Below, in pieces: positions 34,525 to 46,255 of a DNA stretch of 64,000 nucleotides (the first letter of the stretch is position 1; each line of letters opens with the position of its first letter). Under the pieces are notes generated by a model. The model saw only the letters and a program-made list of their open reading frames with translations. It was not told the DNA's origin and searched no databases. Position numbers and translations under genes: made by a program. Origin of the DNA: Streptomyces galbus (GTDB lineage Bacteria; Actinomycetota; Actinomycetes; Streptomycetales; Streptomycetaceae); the NCBI RefSeq assembly GCF_005280195.1, contig NZ_SZPR01000009.1, forward strand, positions 1-64,000, written 5' to 3'.

Positions 34525-36117
34525 CTACACGGCTCCCGCTCCCGTCAGGGACCGCACCTCGGTCTCCGCGTGCTTGGCCTCGTCGGGGACCTCGGCCGAG
34601 GTGACCGTGCCGAGCCAGCCCGCGAGGAAGCCCAGCGGGATGGACACGAGGCCGGGGTTCTGCAGCGGGAAGTACTGGAAGTCCACTCCCGGGAACAGTG
34701 ACTCGGGGCTGCCGGAGACCACCGGGGACAGCACGACGAGCACCAGGGCCGGCACCAGTCCGCCGTACACGGCGCACACCGCTCCCCGGGTGGTGAAGCC
34801 CCGCCAGAACAGCGAGTAGAGCAGGACGGGCAGGTTGGCGGAGGCGGCCACCGCGAAGGCGAGGCCCACCAGGAAGGCGACGTTGAGGTCGCGCGCGAGC
34901 AGACCGAGGGCGATCGCCACCACGCCGATGCCGACAGCGGCGGCCCGTGCCACGGCCACCTCGCTGCGGGGCTCGGCGCGTCGGCGGCGCAACGACGCGT
35001 ACAGGTCGTGGGCCACCGACGCGGAGGACGCGAGCGTGATGCCGGCGACGACCGCGAGGATCGTGGCGAAGGCGACGGCGGCCACCACCGCGAACAGGAC
35101 CGTGCCGCCCGTCGAGTCGGCTCCGCCGCCCAGGTCGAGCGCCAGCAGGGGGACCGCCGTGTTCCCGGCCGCGTTGGAGTCGCGTACCGCCTGCGGGCCG
35201 ACGATGGCCGCCGCGCCGAAGCCGAGGACGATGGTCATCAGGTAGAACCCGCCGATCAGCCCGATCGACCACACCACGGACCGCCGCGCGGCCCGCGCGG
35301 TCGGCACGGTGTAGAACCGCGACAGGATGTGCGGCAGGCCCGCGGTGCCCAGCACCAGGGCCAGCCCGAGGCTGATGAAGTCGAAGCGGGCCGTCCAGTC
35401 CGCGCCGTACTTCAGCCCCGGCGCGAGGAACGCGTTGCCGTGCCCGCTGCGCTCGGCCGCCGTGAGCAGGAGCCGGTCGAAGTCGCCGTGGAACCGCACC
35501 AGCACCAGGACCGTCAGCGCCACGGTGCCGCCGAGCAGCAGGACCGCCTTCACGATCTGGATCCACGTGGTGGCCCGCATCCCGCCTAAGGACACGTAAA
35601 TCACCATGAGCGCGCCGACCCCCACCACGGTCCAGCACTGGGCCGCCGCACCGGTGCGCCCGAGCAGCAGCGCCACCAGGCTGCCCGCGCCCACCATCTG
35701 CGCGACCAGGTAGAGGACGGACACGGTGACCGAGGAGGTGCCCGCCGCGATCCGCACCGGCCGCTCGCTCATCCGCGCCGCGACGACGTCCGCCAGCGTG
35801 AACCGGCCGCAGTTGCGGACCAGTTCGGCGACCAGGAACAGCACCACCAGCCAGGCCACGAGGAAGCCCACCGAGTACAGCAGGCCGTCGTAGCCGAACA
35901 GCGCGATGAGCCCGGAGATGCCGAGGAACGACGCGGCCGACATGTAGTCGCCCGCGATGGCGAAGCCGTTCTCCAGGGGAGAGAACAGGCGCCCGCCCGC
36001 GTAGAACTCCTCCGCCGAACCGTGCCGGTCCCGGCTGACCCAGGTCGTGATCCCCAGCGTGACCGCGATGAACGCACTGAACAGCACCAGGGCCAGTGTC
36101 TGATGGTTGCCGGTCAC
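34525..36117 (-). CDS. Sodium:solute symporter, cation/acetate (ActP) subfamily
   Basis: A 530-residue SSS-family transporter with about 13 membrane helices and family motifs (AGGRLFSPLENGFAIAGDYM near residues 38-57, F-L-G-I-S-G, G-T-A-G-L-P-H-I-L-S-R-F-Y). ActP-type carriers take up acetate, pyruvate or similar monocarboxylates with sodium or protons. The GTG at 36117 overlaps the stop of the DUF485 gene (GTGA), the usual actP arrangement. The two-component system upstream on the same strand (38582-36748) may control it. Confidence 0.9.
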   Translation of the reverse strand: MTGNHQTLALVLFSAFIAVTLGITTWVSRDRHGSAEEFYAGGRLFSPLENGFAIAGDYMSAASFLGISGLIALFGYDGLLYSVGFLVAWLVVLFLVAELVRNCGRFTLADVVAARMSERPVRIAAGTSSVTVSVLYLVAQMVGAGSLVALLLGRTGAAAQCWTVVGVGALMVIYVSLGGMRATTWIQIVKAVLLLGGTVALTVLVLVRFHGDFDRLLLTAAERSGHGNAFLAPGLKYGADWTARFDFISLGLALVLGTAGLPHILSRFYTVPTARAARRSVVWSIGLIGGFYLMTIVLGFGAAAIVGPQAVRDSNAAGNTAVPLLALDLGGGADSTGGTVLFAVVAAVAFATILAVVAGITLASSASVAHDLYASLRRRRAEPRSEVAVARAAAVGIGVVAIALGLLARDLNVAFLVGLAFAVAASANLPVLLYSLFWRGFTTRGAVCAVYGGLVPALVLVVLSPVVSGSPESLFPGVDFQYFPLQNPGLVSIPLGFLAGWLGTVTSAEVPDEAKHAETEVRSLTGAGAV

Positions 36118-36653
36118 GACGCACCGCCCCTCGCTCCACGGGTCAATTCCTGGGTGTCCCACCGCAGTTCCAACGCCGCGCGGTCCCGGCGGAGCCGGGC
36201 GTGGCGCGCGTAGGCCCAGGTGAGCAGGAACGTGCTGAGGAACTGTCCGAGCCCCGCCAGCAGCCCCACGTTCACCGCTCCCGCGACGGGGCGCGCCATG
36301 AGGCCCGGCGCCGCCGTCGCCGCCACGACGTAGGCCACGTACCAGAGGAAGAACGCGACGGTCGCCGGCACCACGAACCGCCGGTACCTGCCGCGCACTT
36401 GTCGGAACGCCGCGCTGCGCTGCACCTCCAGGTACACCTCGGCCGCCGTCGCACCGTCGTCCTGCTCCTGCCGCGCCGCCGGCACGGCCACCTGCCCCGC
36501 CCCGCCCCAGCCCGAGGCCAGTGCGTCGTACCAGGGGTCGTCGAAGCGCACGTCCCCCGATACGTCGGTGGAGGCCGGACCCCGCGCCTCGTGGTGCCCG
36601 TCCGCTGTGCCGGAACCGTCCCCGCCGCCCGCGCGACCGTTGCTGAACTGCAT
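36114..36653 (-). CDS. DUF485 membrane protein, partner of the symporter
   Basis: A 179-residue protein with a disordered N-terminus (about 75 residues) followed by a DUF485 domain with two membrane helices (about residues 93-117 and 127-152). DUF485 (YjcH-like) proteins accompany ActP-type symporters in most bacteria and are thought to help or regulate transport. Start taken at the ATG at 36653. A TTG two codons upstream is possible. It lies 95 bp after the NarL-type regulator stop, with no clear terminator between, so read-through from that operon is possible. Confidence 0.85.
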   Translation of the reverse strand: MQFSNGRAGGGDGSGTADGHHEARGPASTDVSGDVRFDDPWYDALASGWGGAGQVAVPAARQEQDDGATAAEVYLEVQRSAAFRQVRGRYRRFVVPATVAFFLWYVAYVVAATAAPGLMARPVAGAVNVGLLAGLGQFLSTFLLTWAYARHARLRRDRAALELRWDTQELTRGARGGAS

Positions 36654-36747
36654 GCCCAAGGATGGACAGAACGGGCCGATCCCTGACTTCTCTTCCCCGC
36701 GCTCTTCACCCCATCAGGTGACCTTGCCAGAGCGGCCCTGTCGTGCG

Positions 36748-37430
<683 letters not shown>

Positions 37431-37434
<4 letters not shown>

Positions 37435-38582
37435 ACCGGCACCCTCAACCTCACCGCGAACCCTTCGTCGTCCGGTCCGGCCTCCAGCGACCCGCCCAGC
37501 AGCTCGGCGCGCTCTCTCATCCCGAGCAGACCGTACCCGCCGCCGGCTCCCGCGAGTTCACCCGGCGCTCCGCCGGAGTCCCGGACGTCCAGCGTCACTT
37601 CGCCCGGCCCGTACTCCAGACGCACCCGCACCTCGGCACCCGGGGCGTGCTTGCGGACGTTCGTCAGCGCTTCCTGGGCGACCCTGCGCACCGCCTGCGA
37701 CGCCTCGGCGGTCAGCGGTCTGCGCTCTCCCCCGATCGTCACCTCGGCCCGGGGTGCCGTGCTGACGAGCTGAGCCAGGAAGTCCTCCAGCGGCGTCAGT
37801 TCACCGCGCAGTGCGGACAACGCCTGCCGGGTCTCGTCCAGGCCGTCCCGGGCCATGCCCCGCGCCGCGACCACGCGCTCGAGGACCTGTTCGCGCTCCG
37901 CGCCCCGCTCGATCAGCAGCCGGGCCGCTTCCAGGTGCACCAGCTGTGCCGAGAGGCTGTGGGCCAGCACGTCGTGGATCTCCCGGGCGATGCGGGCCCG
38001 CTCCGCCAGGGCGGCCGATTCCGCTTCGGCGACGCGGGCCGCCCTCTCCTGGGCCAGCAGTCGCTGGGTGTGGCCGCGCGCCTCGGCGTCCAGCCGCAGG
38101 GTGTATCCGGCGAGCGCCATCCCGCCGGCGGTCACGGCCGCCGTGGGCCAGCTGTCGTTGTCGACCACCGCGAACGAGGCCAGCGCGAGCGCGGCGACCG
38201 GCAGGCCGGCCCCCAGCGGCAGCCGCTCCAGCGCGGTGATGGCGCATCCGCAGCACAGGACGAGCGCCGGTGAGCGGAAACCCAGGGCGTAGCCCCCTGC
38301 CGCCAGGCCCAGCAACAGGGTGACGAGGGCCAGTGAGGGCCACAGCCGGTGCTGGAGCGTCGTCCGGAAGAAGGCCCAGGCGAGGGCGCCCGCGAGGAGG
38401 ACGCCCGCCACTCCGGCCAGCAGGCCCCAGCCGTGGGCCCGGCTGCTGTGGAAGGCGGCCGTGAGCAGGACGCCGAGGACGAGGAGCCGTACGGCCCAGG
38501 CGATCAGGCGCCGCGCCCGGGAGGTTCCCTCACGGCCGAGGGCTTCCCGGGAGGGCCAGCGGGCCAGGGCGTTGTCGGTCAC
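37431..38582 (-). CDS. Sensor histidine kinase, HisKA_3 (NarX/DesK-like) type
   Basis: A 383-residue kinase with about four to five N-terminal membrane helices (about residues 27-160), little extracellular sequence, a dimerisation/phospho-acceptor motif REIHDVLAHSLS and an HATPase domain with an E-A-L-T-N-V-R-K-H N box. Sensing is probably within the membrane. The GTG at 38582 overlaps the stop of the small membrane gene (GTGA), and its own stop overlaps the regulator's start. The three genes are thus tightly coupled. Confidence 0.92.
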
Positions 38583-39106
38583 ACGCGCTCCTTCCGCAGT
38601 CGCGGAGACCGGGACACCTCGTCACCGTACGCCGTGGGACCGGCGGACATCTGCGTCCAGCGCGCCCGCTGGACGAGGATGCCGGAGCGCACCAGCAGGG
38701 TGGCCGCGAGGGCGATCATCAGCGCGGAGCTGCCCTGGTGGACGCCGAGGGTCGTGCCCAGCGCGAAGAGACCCACCCGCAGGGCTATGCCCACGAACCA
38801 CACCACGGCGCTCGCCCTGGTGCTCTTGCTCCACACCGTGCCGTCCGGTTCGGCCCACAGCCGCGTGGTCCAGGCCCAGCCGGCTCCGATCGCGAGGCCG
38901 ACCAGCAGTTCCGCGGCGAGCAGGGCGGTGGAGGCGGCCCGGTGGTGGGCGTCGAGCAGCCCCGGGCCGCGCAGCGCCACGACGACGAGGATCCCGGGCA
39001 GGAGCCACCACCGCCGGTCGGCGTCGACCCGGGCGGCACGGACCTGCCGTGCGATCACCAGGGCGGCCACGGCCACGATCACCAACGCATCGACGAGCCC
39101 GGACAT
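38579..39106 (-). CDS. Small multi-helix membrane protein (DUF1453-like) leading a two-component operon
   Basis: A 175-residue hydrophobic protein with about five helices, resembling DUF1453/CcdC-type proteins. The ATG at 39106 has an ideal GGAGG site 5 bases away. Being the first gene of an operon with GTGA and ATGA overlaps to a kinase and regulator, it may be an accessory sensor or a modulator of the kinase. It is on the same strand as parE upstream (stop at 39320), separated by hairpins. Confidence 0.8.
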   Translation of the reverse strand: MSGLVDALVIVAVAALVIARQVRAARVDADRRWWLLPGILVVVALRGPGLLDAHHRAASTALLAAELLVGLAIGAGWAWTTRLWAEPDGTVWSKSTRASAVVWFVGIALRVGLFALGTTLGVHQGSSALMIALAATLLVRSGILVQRARWTQMSAGPTAYGDEVSRSPRLRKERV

Positions 39107-39284
39107 CACTGCCTCCGTGAACGGGGAAGGGGAGCCGGCAGCGAGCGCTGCCGACGCCTTCGACGCTACGGATGTGCGGGGTTCCGGGGATCGGAGCAGG
39201 GGTGGATCACGGGTGGATCCAGCGCGGCCGCGGCTCTCCACCCACGGGTGGAGGCGGCCGCTCGGCCGGCCCGTGGCAGGGCCG

Positions 39285-39312
39285 GCCGGGCGTGCTGCGC
39301 CGGACGCCCGGC
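39285..39312 (-). terminator. Terminator of parE, with a second hairpin downstream
   Basis: A 9-bp stem (39285-39293 with 39304-39312) lies directly after the parE stop. A longer interrupted hairpin built on CTCCACCC-AC-GGGTGGAG (39236-39253) flanked by GCGGCCGC arms follows. Together they separate parE from the two-component operon. Confidence 0.6.
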
Positions 39313-39319
39313 GCAGCCG

Positions 39320-41443
<2,124 letters not shown>

Positions 41444-41886
41444 GCGGTTCGCTCCTCGCTGAATTTCAGGTGGGGCCCTTCTGGGTAAGGGCACGGCTTC
41501 GGTCGCCGCCACGAGGGTACCGAGCCCTGGTAGAGCCGTTGTGACGCCACCCTCGCGGTGAAGTCAGCCTAGTCCAGGCTCGCATGCTTGTTCGATCCCT
41601 CGATGGGGTGAAGTACATATCACGTTCCCTTCGAGGCATGAACCATTTAGGCTCCGGGCACGTCCTCATGAACAAACCGGCAAGCCGGCCGGGAGGACCT
41701 GACCATGACCGACAGAGCGAAACCGTAAGCACCGCAGACACGCACTACGGCACATTCGCCGCCAGACCGGAAGCACCCAGCCACCACGAAAGAATTTTTT
41801 CGTGGAACGGCCACGAGCGGGAACGTTTGGGGCTGGTTGGATGTTGACCCTGGTACGACAGCTCGTCGAGCTAGAGAAGAGGCGAC
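41444..41886. other. Long divergent gap between parE and the DUF7455 gene
   Basis: No convincing gene is present. The gap holds a ribosome-site-like GGGAGG at 41691-41696 followed by a 7-codon frame (ATG 41705 to TAA 41728). It also holds the AT-richer perfect hairpin CCACGAAA/TTTCGTGG (41784-41805) with an internal T run. A short transcript ending at that hairpin, upstream of the DUF7455 gene, is possible. See findings. Confidence 0.5.
41784..41805. terminator. T-rich perfect hairpin upstream of the DUF7455 gene
   Basis: An 8-bp stem (41784-41791 with 41798-41805) around GAATTT. It is the only T-rich stem-loop I saw in the window and may be a terminator or attenuator in the leader of the gene at 41887. 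Confidence 0.5.
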
Positions 41887-42117
41887 GTGACTACTGTTCT
41901 GACCCCCGCGAGCCAGCTGACGGCCGCTGACCGCTGCGACCGCTGCGGCGCCCAGGCATACCTGCGCGTCGTCCTGCTCAGTGGCGGAGAACTGCTCTTC
42001 TGCGCCCACCACGGTCGCAAGTTCGAGCCGGAACTCAAGAAGATCGCCGCTGAGATACAGGACGAGACCGAGCGCCTGACGGCCGTTCCCGACACCGCCT
42101 CCGAAGAAGAGCGCTGA
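41887..42117 (+). CDS. DUF7455 family small Cys/His protein
   Basis: A 76-residue conserved actinobacterial protein (MTTVLTPASQLTAADRCDRC and onward). It contains a CDRCGAQA knuckle and C-A-H-H-G, a likely zinc ribbon, followed by an acidic helical tail. The role is unknown; it is usually found beside hrdB and parE-type genes, as here. The GTG at 41887 has AGAGG 5 bases upstream. It is followed by a strong terminator. Confidence 0.85.
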   Translation: MTTVLTPASQLTAADRCDRCGAQAYLRVVLLSGGELLFCAHHGRKFEPELKKIAAEIQDETERLTAVPDTASEEER

Positions 42118-42160
42118 TCCTCGGCGTCCACGACGAGCCAGAACCGGCACAGGCCGGTCA

Positions 42161-42199
42161 GCAGGCGGCCGCCCCTCCTACCGAGGGGCGGCCGCCTGC
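42161..42199. terminator. Strong 17-bp bidirectional terminator
   Basis: A perfect 17-bp stem (42161-42177 with 42183-42199) with a CTACC loop between the convergent DUF7455 and protease genes. Confidence 0.85.
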
Positions 42200-42231
42200 G
42201 CTCGTGGCGCCGTAGAACGCGCTGAGCCGCC

Positions 42232-43098
42232 TCAGGGAGCCCCGTGGGCCGCCCGCGAGCCGCGGTCCCACCCCAGCGTCCGCAGCGCGTCGGACACGCG
42301 CGTGTAGACGCCCGGACTCCCCGCCCGCCCGCACCCGCTCCCCCACGACACCAGGCCCACCAGCCGCCCCTGGGCCACCAGCGGGCCCCCGCTGTCCCCC
42401 TGGCACGAGTCGACGCCGCCCCGCTCCTCCCCGGCACAGAGCATGCTGCCGGCGACGTAGCGGCCGTCGAAGTCACCCGGATAGGCCCTCTCGCACACGG
42501 CGTCCGCCAGCACGTGGACGGACGCGGCCCGCAGGCTGTGCGGGTAGGCGCCGGTCCCCGCGGTGTCGCCCCAGCCGTAGACCGTGGCCGCGGTACCCGC
42601 CGTGTACGCCGGATCGCCCGCCGGGGCCATCCGGATGACCGCCGACGCCGGCAGGGGCTCGCTGAGCGTCAGCACGGCGAAGTCACCGGACTTGGTGGAG
42701 GAGCGGTAGGCCGGATTGACCCAGACCTCGCGTACGGCGATCTCCTTGCCGTCGGTCGTGGACAGGTCCGTACGGCCGGTCACGACCTTCAGGTCCCGCG
42801 CCTTGCTCGCGGACGTGCCCAGGACGTCCCGGCCCATGCAGTGGGCCGCGGTGAGGACCGTCGTCAGACCGACGGCCACGCCCCCGCAGAACTGCCCCGA
42901 CCGCGTACCTCCGAACTGGTCACGGCTGGACAGCGCGACCGTCCACGGACTCTGGGAGACGTCGACCGGGAAGCCGCCCACCACGACACCGCCGGGGGCC
43001 GCCTCCGCGGCGTGGGCGGCCGTCACCAGCGGTATCGCCATCACCGCGGCCGCCAGGGCCACCGGCCGGACCAGGGCCCGGACAAACGAACGACGCAT
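42232..43098 (-). CDS. Secreted trypsin-like serine protease (S1A)
   Basis: A 288-residue preproprotein with a signal peptide (about residues 1-30), a short propeptide, an atypical activation strand V-V-V-G-G-F and a chymotrypsin fold. The catalytic triad is His86 (TAAHC), Asp139 (GDFAVL) and Ser236 (GDSGGP). Asp230 six residues before the Ser predicts trypsin-like cutting after Lys/Arg. Cysteines (71/87, 202/221?, 232 and later) suggest extracellular disulfides. It is a single gene between two terminators. The host role is nutrition or processing of secreted proteins. Confidence 0.92.
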   Translation of the reverse strand: MRRSFVRALVRPVALAAAVMAIPLVTAAHAAEAAPGGVVVGGFPVDVSQSPWTVALSSRDQFGGTRSGQFCGGVAVGLTTVLTAAHCMGRDVLGTSASKARDLKVVTGRTDLSTTDGKEIAVREVWVNPAYRSSTKSGDFAVLTLSEPLPASAVIRMAPAGDPAYTAGTAATVYGWGDTAGTGAYPHSLRAASVHVLADAVCERAYPGDFDGRYVAGSMLCAGEERGGVDSCQGDSGGPLVAQGRLVGLVSWGSGCGRAGSPGVYTRVSDALRTLGWDRGSRAAHGAP

Positions 43099-43173
43099 GG
43101 ATCCTCCTCACTCTGGGCTGACGACAGGACACCCAGAGTGATCCAGTACCGGCCGCGCCGCACGCGCGCCGAC

Positions 43174-43217
43174 ACGCCGAAGGCCCGGCTCCCGCGGGGG
43201 AACCGGGCCTTCGGCGT
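43174..43217. terminator. Terminator after hrdB
   Basis: A 15-bp perfect inverted repeat (43174-43188 with 43203-43217) 15 bp beyond the hrdB stop codon, on the minus strand. Confidence 0.8.
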
Positions 43218-43231
43218 CGTGCGACGGTGAC

Positions 43232-44773
43232 CTAGTCGAGGTAGTCGCGCAGCACCTGCGAACGCGACGGGTGGCGCAACTTCGACATGGTCTTCGACTC
43301 GATCTGGCGGATGCGCTCACGCGTCACGCCGTACACCTTGCCGATCTCGTCGAGGGTCTTCGGCTGACCGTCGGTGAGACCGAAACGCATGGAGACGACG
43401 CCCGCCTCGCGCTCGGACAGGGTGTCCAGCACGGAGTGGAGCTGCTCCTGCAGGAGGGTGAAGCTCACCGCGTCGGCCGGGACGACGGCCTCGGAGTCCT
43501 CGATGAGGTCACCGAACTCGCTGTCGCCGTCCTCGCCCAGCGGAGTGTGCAGGGAGATGGGCTCACGGCCGTACTTCTGGACCTCGATGACCTTCTCCGG
43601 GGTCATGTCGAGCTCCTTGGCCAGCTCCTCCGGGGTGGGCTCGCGGCCCAGGTCCTGGAGCATCTGGCGCTGCACGCGCGCGAGCTTGTTGATGACCTCG
43701 ACCATGTGCACCGGGATACGGATGGTGCGGGCCTGGTCGGCCATCGCGCGGGTGATCGCCTGACGGATCCACCAGGTGGCGTACGTGGAGAACTTGTAGC
43801 CCTTGGTGTAGTCGAACTTCTCGACGGCGCGGATCAGACCGAGGTTGCCCTCCTGGATGAGGTCCAGGAAGAGCATGCCGCGGCCGGTGTAGCGCTTGGC
43901 CAGGGAGACGACCAGCCGGAGGTTGGCCTCCAGGAGGTGGTTCTTGGCGCGGCGCCCGTCCTCGGCGATGATCTCCAGCTCGCGCTTGAGCTTGGGGGCC
44001 AGCTTGTCGGCGTTGGACAGCTTGTCCTCGGCGAACAGACCGGCCTCGATGCGCTTGGCGAGCTCGACCTCCTGCTCGGCGTTGAGCAGCGGGACCTTGC
44101 CGATCTGCTTCAGGTAGTCCTTGACCGGGTCGGCGGTGGCGCCCGCGGCGGCGACCTGCTGGGCCGGCGCGTCGTCCTCGTCCTCGTCGGAGAGCACGAA
44201 GCCGGCGCTCTCGGCGCCCTCCGGCTCGTCACCGGGCTTGGCCTCCTCGAGGACCTCTTCCTCGATCAGCTCGACGTCGTCCTTCTTGGCCGCCGTCTTC
44301 TTGGCGGGCGCCGCCTTCTTGGCGACGGTCTTCTTCGCCGCCGCCTTCTTCGCGGTGGTCTTCTTGGCAGCCGCCTTCTTCTCGGTGGCGGCTTCCTCGG
44401 TGGCGGGGTCGTCGACGGCGGGAGCGGCCGGGGCGGCGGGCGTGGTGGCGGTGGCCTTCCTCGCGGTCACCGTCTTCGCCGCGACCGTCTTGGTGGCGGT
44501 GCGCTTGGCCGGACTCTTCGCTGCGACGCTCTTTCGGGTGCGCTTTGGCTCCGCGGCACTGACCATCAGCGTCACACCCTCTTCCTCGAGGATCTGGTTG
44601 AGGCTGCGCAGTACGTTCTTCCACTGAGTGGCCGGAATCTGGTCAGCTTCGAAGGCCCGACGCACATCGTCGCCGGCGATCTGCCCCTCAGCCTTTCCCC
44701 GCTCAATGAGCGCCATGACAGAGACGGACTCGGCGATCTCCGGCGGGAGCGTACGGGATGTGCTGGCCGACAC
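43232..44773 (-). CDS. hrdB: Principal RNA polymerase sigma factor HrdB
   Basis: A 513-residue group 1 sigma-70 factor. After a conserved N-terminal block (about residues 1-65) comes a long K/A/T-rich basic stretch (roughly 70-150), then an acidic stretch. Region 1.2 ([16 protein letters not shown]), region 2 ([16 protein letters not shown], then [10 protein letters not shown] and the W-W-I-R-Q -10 recognition helix), region 3 and region 4.2 (T-R-E-R-I-R-Q-I-E) follow. It directs transcription of housekeeping genes. The GTG at 44773 has GAGAGG 6 bases upstream. Known hrdB genes are driven by promoters using ShbA and SigR; I could not place these with confidence in the upstream gap. Confidence 0.97.
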   Translation of the reverse strand: MSASTSRTLPPEIAESVSVMALIERGKAEGQIAGDDVRRAFEADQIPATQWKNVLRSLNQILEEEGVTLMVSAAEPKRTRKSVAAKSPAKRTATKTVAAKTVTARKATATTPAAPAAPAVDDPATEEAATEKKAAAKKTTAKKAAAKKTVAKKAAPAKKTAAKKDDVELIEEEVLEEAKPGDEPEGAESAGFVLSDEDEDDAPAQQVAAAGATADPVKDYLKQIGKVPLLNAEQEVELAKRIEAGLFAEDKLSNADKLAPKLKRELEIIAEDGRRAKNHLLEANLRLVVSLAKRYTGRGMLFLDLIQEGNLGLIRAVEKFDYTKGYKFSTYATWWIRQAITRAMADQARTIRIPVHMVEVINKLARVQRQMLQDLGREPTPEELAKELDMTPEKVIEVQKYGREPISLHTPLGEDGDSEFGDLIEDSEAVVPADAVSFTLLQEQLHSVLDTLSEREAGVVSMRFGLTDGQPKTLDEIGKVYGVTRERIRQIESKTMSKLRHPSRSQVLRDYLD

Positions 44774-45205
44774 GAACAACCTCTCGGAACGTTGGAAAAC
44801 GGCTTCCGGCCCCGTCCACGACGGACAGGAGCCGACCACCGGCCTGGGGATGGGCCGACGGTGCGGGCGGGGGCCGGGAGATGCACAGCGCCTTGACCGG
44901 CGTCCGTATTCCCTCCGCGGCTGTCACCTCTTAGGTCATCGCATAGTTCCCGTGAGCGTTACGCCCAATCTTCGTGGCCCGAGTCACACCACGTAAGCGC
45001 TCAAAATCGGTCAGACACGGGCAGACAAGGTCGCCGGAGGGGGTGCGACGGACAGCCAGGGGTGCGCGTCGGCGGCTCGCACCGTCGGACCCCGCAGGGC
45101 CGCGGAGGCCTGCGGGGTCCGACGAAGGGGCGGGTCCGACGGTCGGAGGACGGCGCAACGAGGAGAGAAAGACGTCCCCGGCCGTACCGCCCGGGGTGCG
45201 CGGTT
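44774..45205. other. hrdB upstream region
   Basis: This 432-bp gap between the hrdB start and the whiH stop should contain the hrdB promoters, on the minus strand. It contains the whiH terminator (45083-45124). I see no gene. The short frame starting near 44927 is most likely the transcribed leader of hrdB. Confidence 0.6.
45083..45124. terminator. Strong terminator between whiH and hrdB
   Basis: A perfect 16-bp stem (45083-45098 with 45109-45124) and 10-base loop, 81 bp after the whiH stop codon. Confidence 0.85.
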
Positions 45206-46093
45206 TCAGTGCTCGCGCGGCGCCGGCACCACGCGCTCGACCTCGGGGTGCACGGTGAGCAATTGGCGCATGGCCGTCTCGGCACCGGCGCCGTCGCCCG
45301 CCGCGAGGGCGTCGACGATCCGCAGGTGGTGCGTCAGCGACGCCTCGGTCGGCCGGTCGCAGCCGGTGACCGGCCCGCCGGAGACCTGCAGGGCGGCCGA
45401 CACGATCCCGTGCAGGTGCTCCAGCATGCGGTTGCCCGCGACCTGGATGAGCAGCGTGTGGAACTCGGCATCGGCCCGTGCGTACGTCAGGGCGTCACCC
45501 TGGCCCATGGCGTGCCCCATGATCTCGACCATGTCACCCAGCCGCTGCTGGACGTCCTCACGTCCGTGCCCGGCGGCCAGGCGCGCGGCGAGCGGCTCGA
45601 TGGTCCAGCGCAGCTCGCTCAGCTCGCGGCGCTGGTCGTCACGCTGCGGCCCGTAGGCGCGCCATTCGATGATGTCCGCATCCAGTAGGTTCCAGTCACT
45701 GACGGGACGCACGCGCGTCCCGACGTTCGGCCGCGCACTGACGAGGCCCTTGGCCTCCAGGACGCGCAGTGATTCACGGACGACGGTCCGGGAGACCTCG
45801 AACCGCTGTCCGATCTCCTCGGGGACGAGCGGACGGTCGGCGCCCAGGTCCCCCGAAACGATCATCTGGCCAAGCTGCTGCACGAGCTGGCCGTGCAGCC
45901 CGCGGCCGCGGCTGCCGGAGGCACGTCGGCCCACTCGGCCCAGCTCGGGTTCCGCGGCCTCCCAGGCGGCGGGTCCGACGCGCTCGGCGGAGGGGGCCTC
46001 GGCGTAGGGGTAGCGGTCGAGATCGCCCGGGCCTGCCAGACCGGAGTCGGTGGAGCGGGCGGCGGTCATCATGGTGTGCGCAAGGGTACTCAC
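45206..46093 (-). CDS. whiH: Sporulation regulator WhiH (GntR/FadR family)
   Basis: A 295-residue GntR-type regulator, the length I recall for S. coelicolor WhiH. A poorly conserved N-terminus (about 65 residues) precedes the winged helix (PEEIGQRFEVSRTVVRESLR) and an FCD ligand domain. WhiH is needed for sporulation septation in aerial hyphae and represses its own gene; its effector is unknown, probably a carboxylate-like metabolite. The position beside hrdB, as in other streptomycetes, supports the call. The GTG at 46093 lies 7 bases after a WhiG-like -10 element, so the transcript is probably leaderless. ATGs 21-24 bases further in are alternatives. Confidence 0.9.
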   Translation of the reverse strand: MSTLAHTMMTAARSTDSGLAGPGDLDRYPYAEAPSAERVGPAAWEAAEPELGRVGRRASGSRGRGLHGQLVQQLGQMIVSGDLGADRPLVPEEIGQRFEVSRTVVRESLRVLEAKGLVSARPNVGTRVRPVSDWNLLDADIIEWRAYGPQRDDQRRELSELRWTIEPLAARLAAGHGREDVQQRLGDMVEIMGHAMGQGDALTYARADAEFHTLLIQVAGNRMLEHLHGIVSAALQVSGGPVTGCDRPTEASLTHHLRIVDALAAGDGAGAETAMRQLLTVHPEVERVVPAPREH

Positions 46094-46100
46094 GCATCTT

Positions 46101-46128
46101 TTGTCGGCGTCGTCTCCAACTGCCTTGA
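46101..46128 (-). promoter_or_regulatory. WhiG-type promoter of whiH
   Basis: On the minus strand, TCAAGGCA (46128-46121) and GCCGACAA (46108-46101) are separated by 12 bases. The WhiG/FliA-type consensus is TAAAG-n-GCCGATAA, so this differs by one base in each element. whiH is a known WhiG target. Transcription would begin at about the GTG. Confidence 0.65.
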
Positions 46129-46255
46129 GGTCTTTGGTGAAAAGCACACGAAAGGGTGATCGCTCACACCGTCGCAATTGACGCCTTATCGGAAAGAAAT
46201 GGACGTTCTCCGGGGAGTTGCGCACAGTGCGGGCACGAACGGTCGATGCCGGTCG

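Noticed and set aside
41584..41847. 87-codon plus-strand frame upstream of the DUF7455 gene
   Set aside because: It has no ribosome site at its starts, runs through the T-rich hairpin, and its composition is unlike the neighbouring genes.
43271..44896. 541-codon plus-strand frame opposite hrdB
   Set aside because: It is antisense to the unmistakable hrdB; its L/G/V/D-rich repeats arise from the Lys/Ala-coding stretch read backwards.
44703..44927. 74-codon minus-strand frame covering the hrdB leader (starts [10 protein letters not shown])
   Set aside because: It overlaps the hrdB start region in another frame and looks like translated leader. Kept only as a remark in the upstream-region entry.
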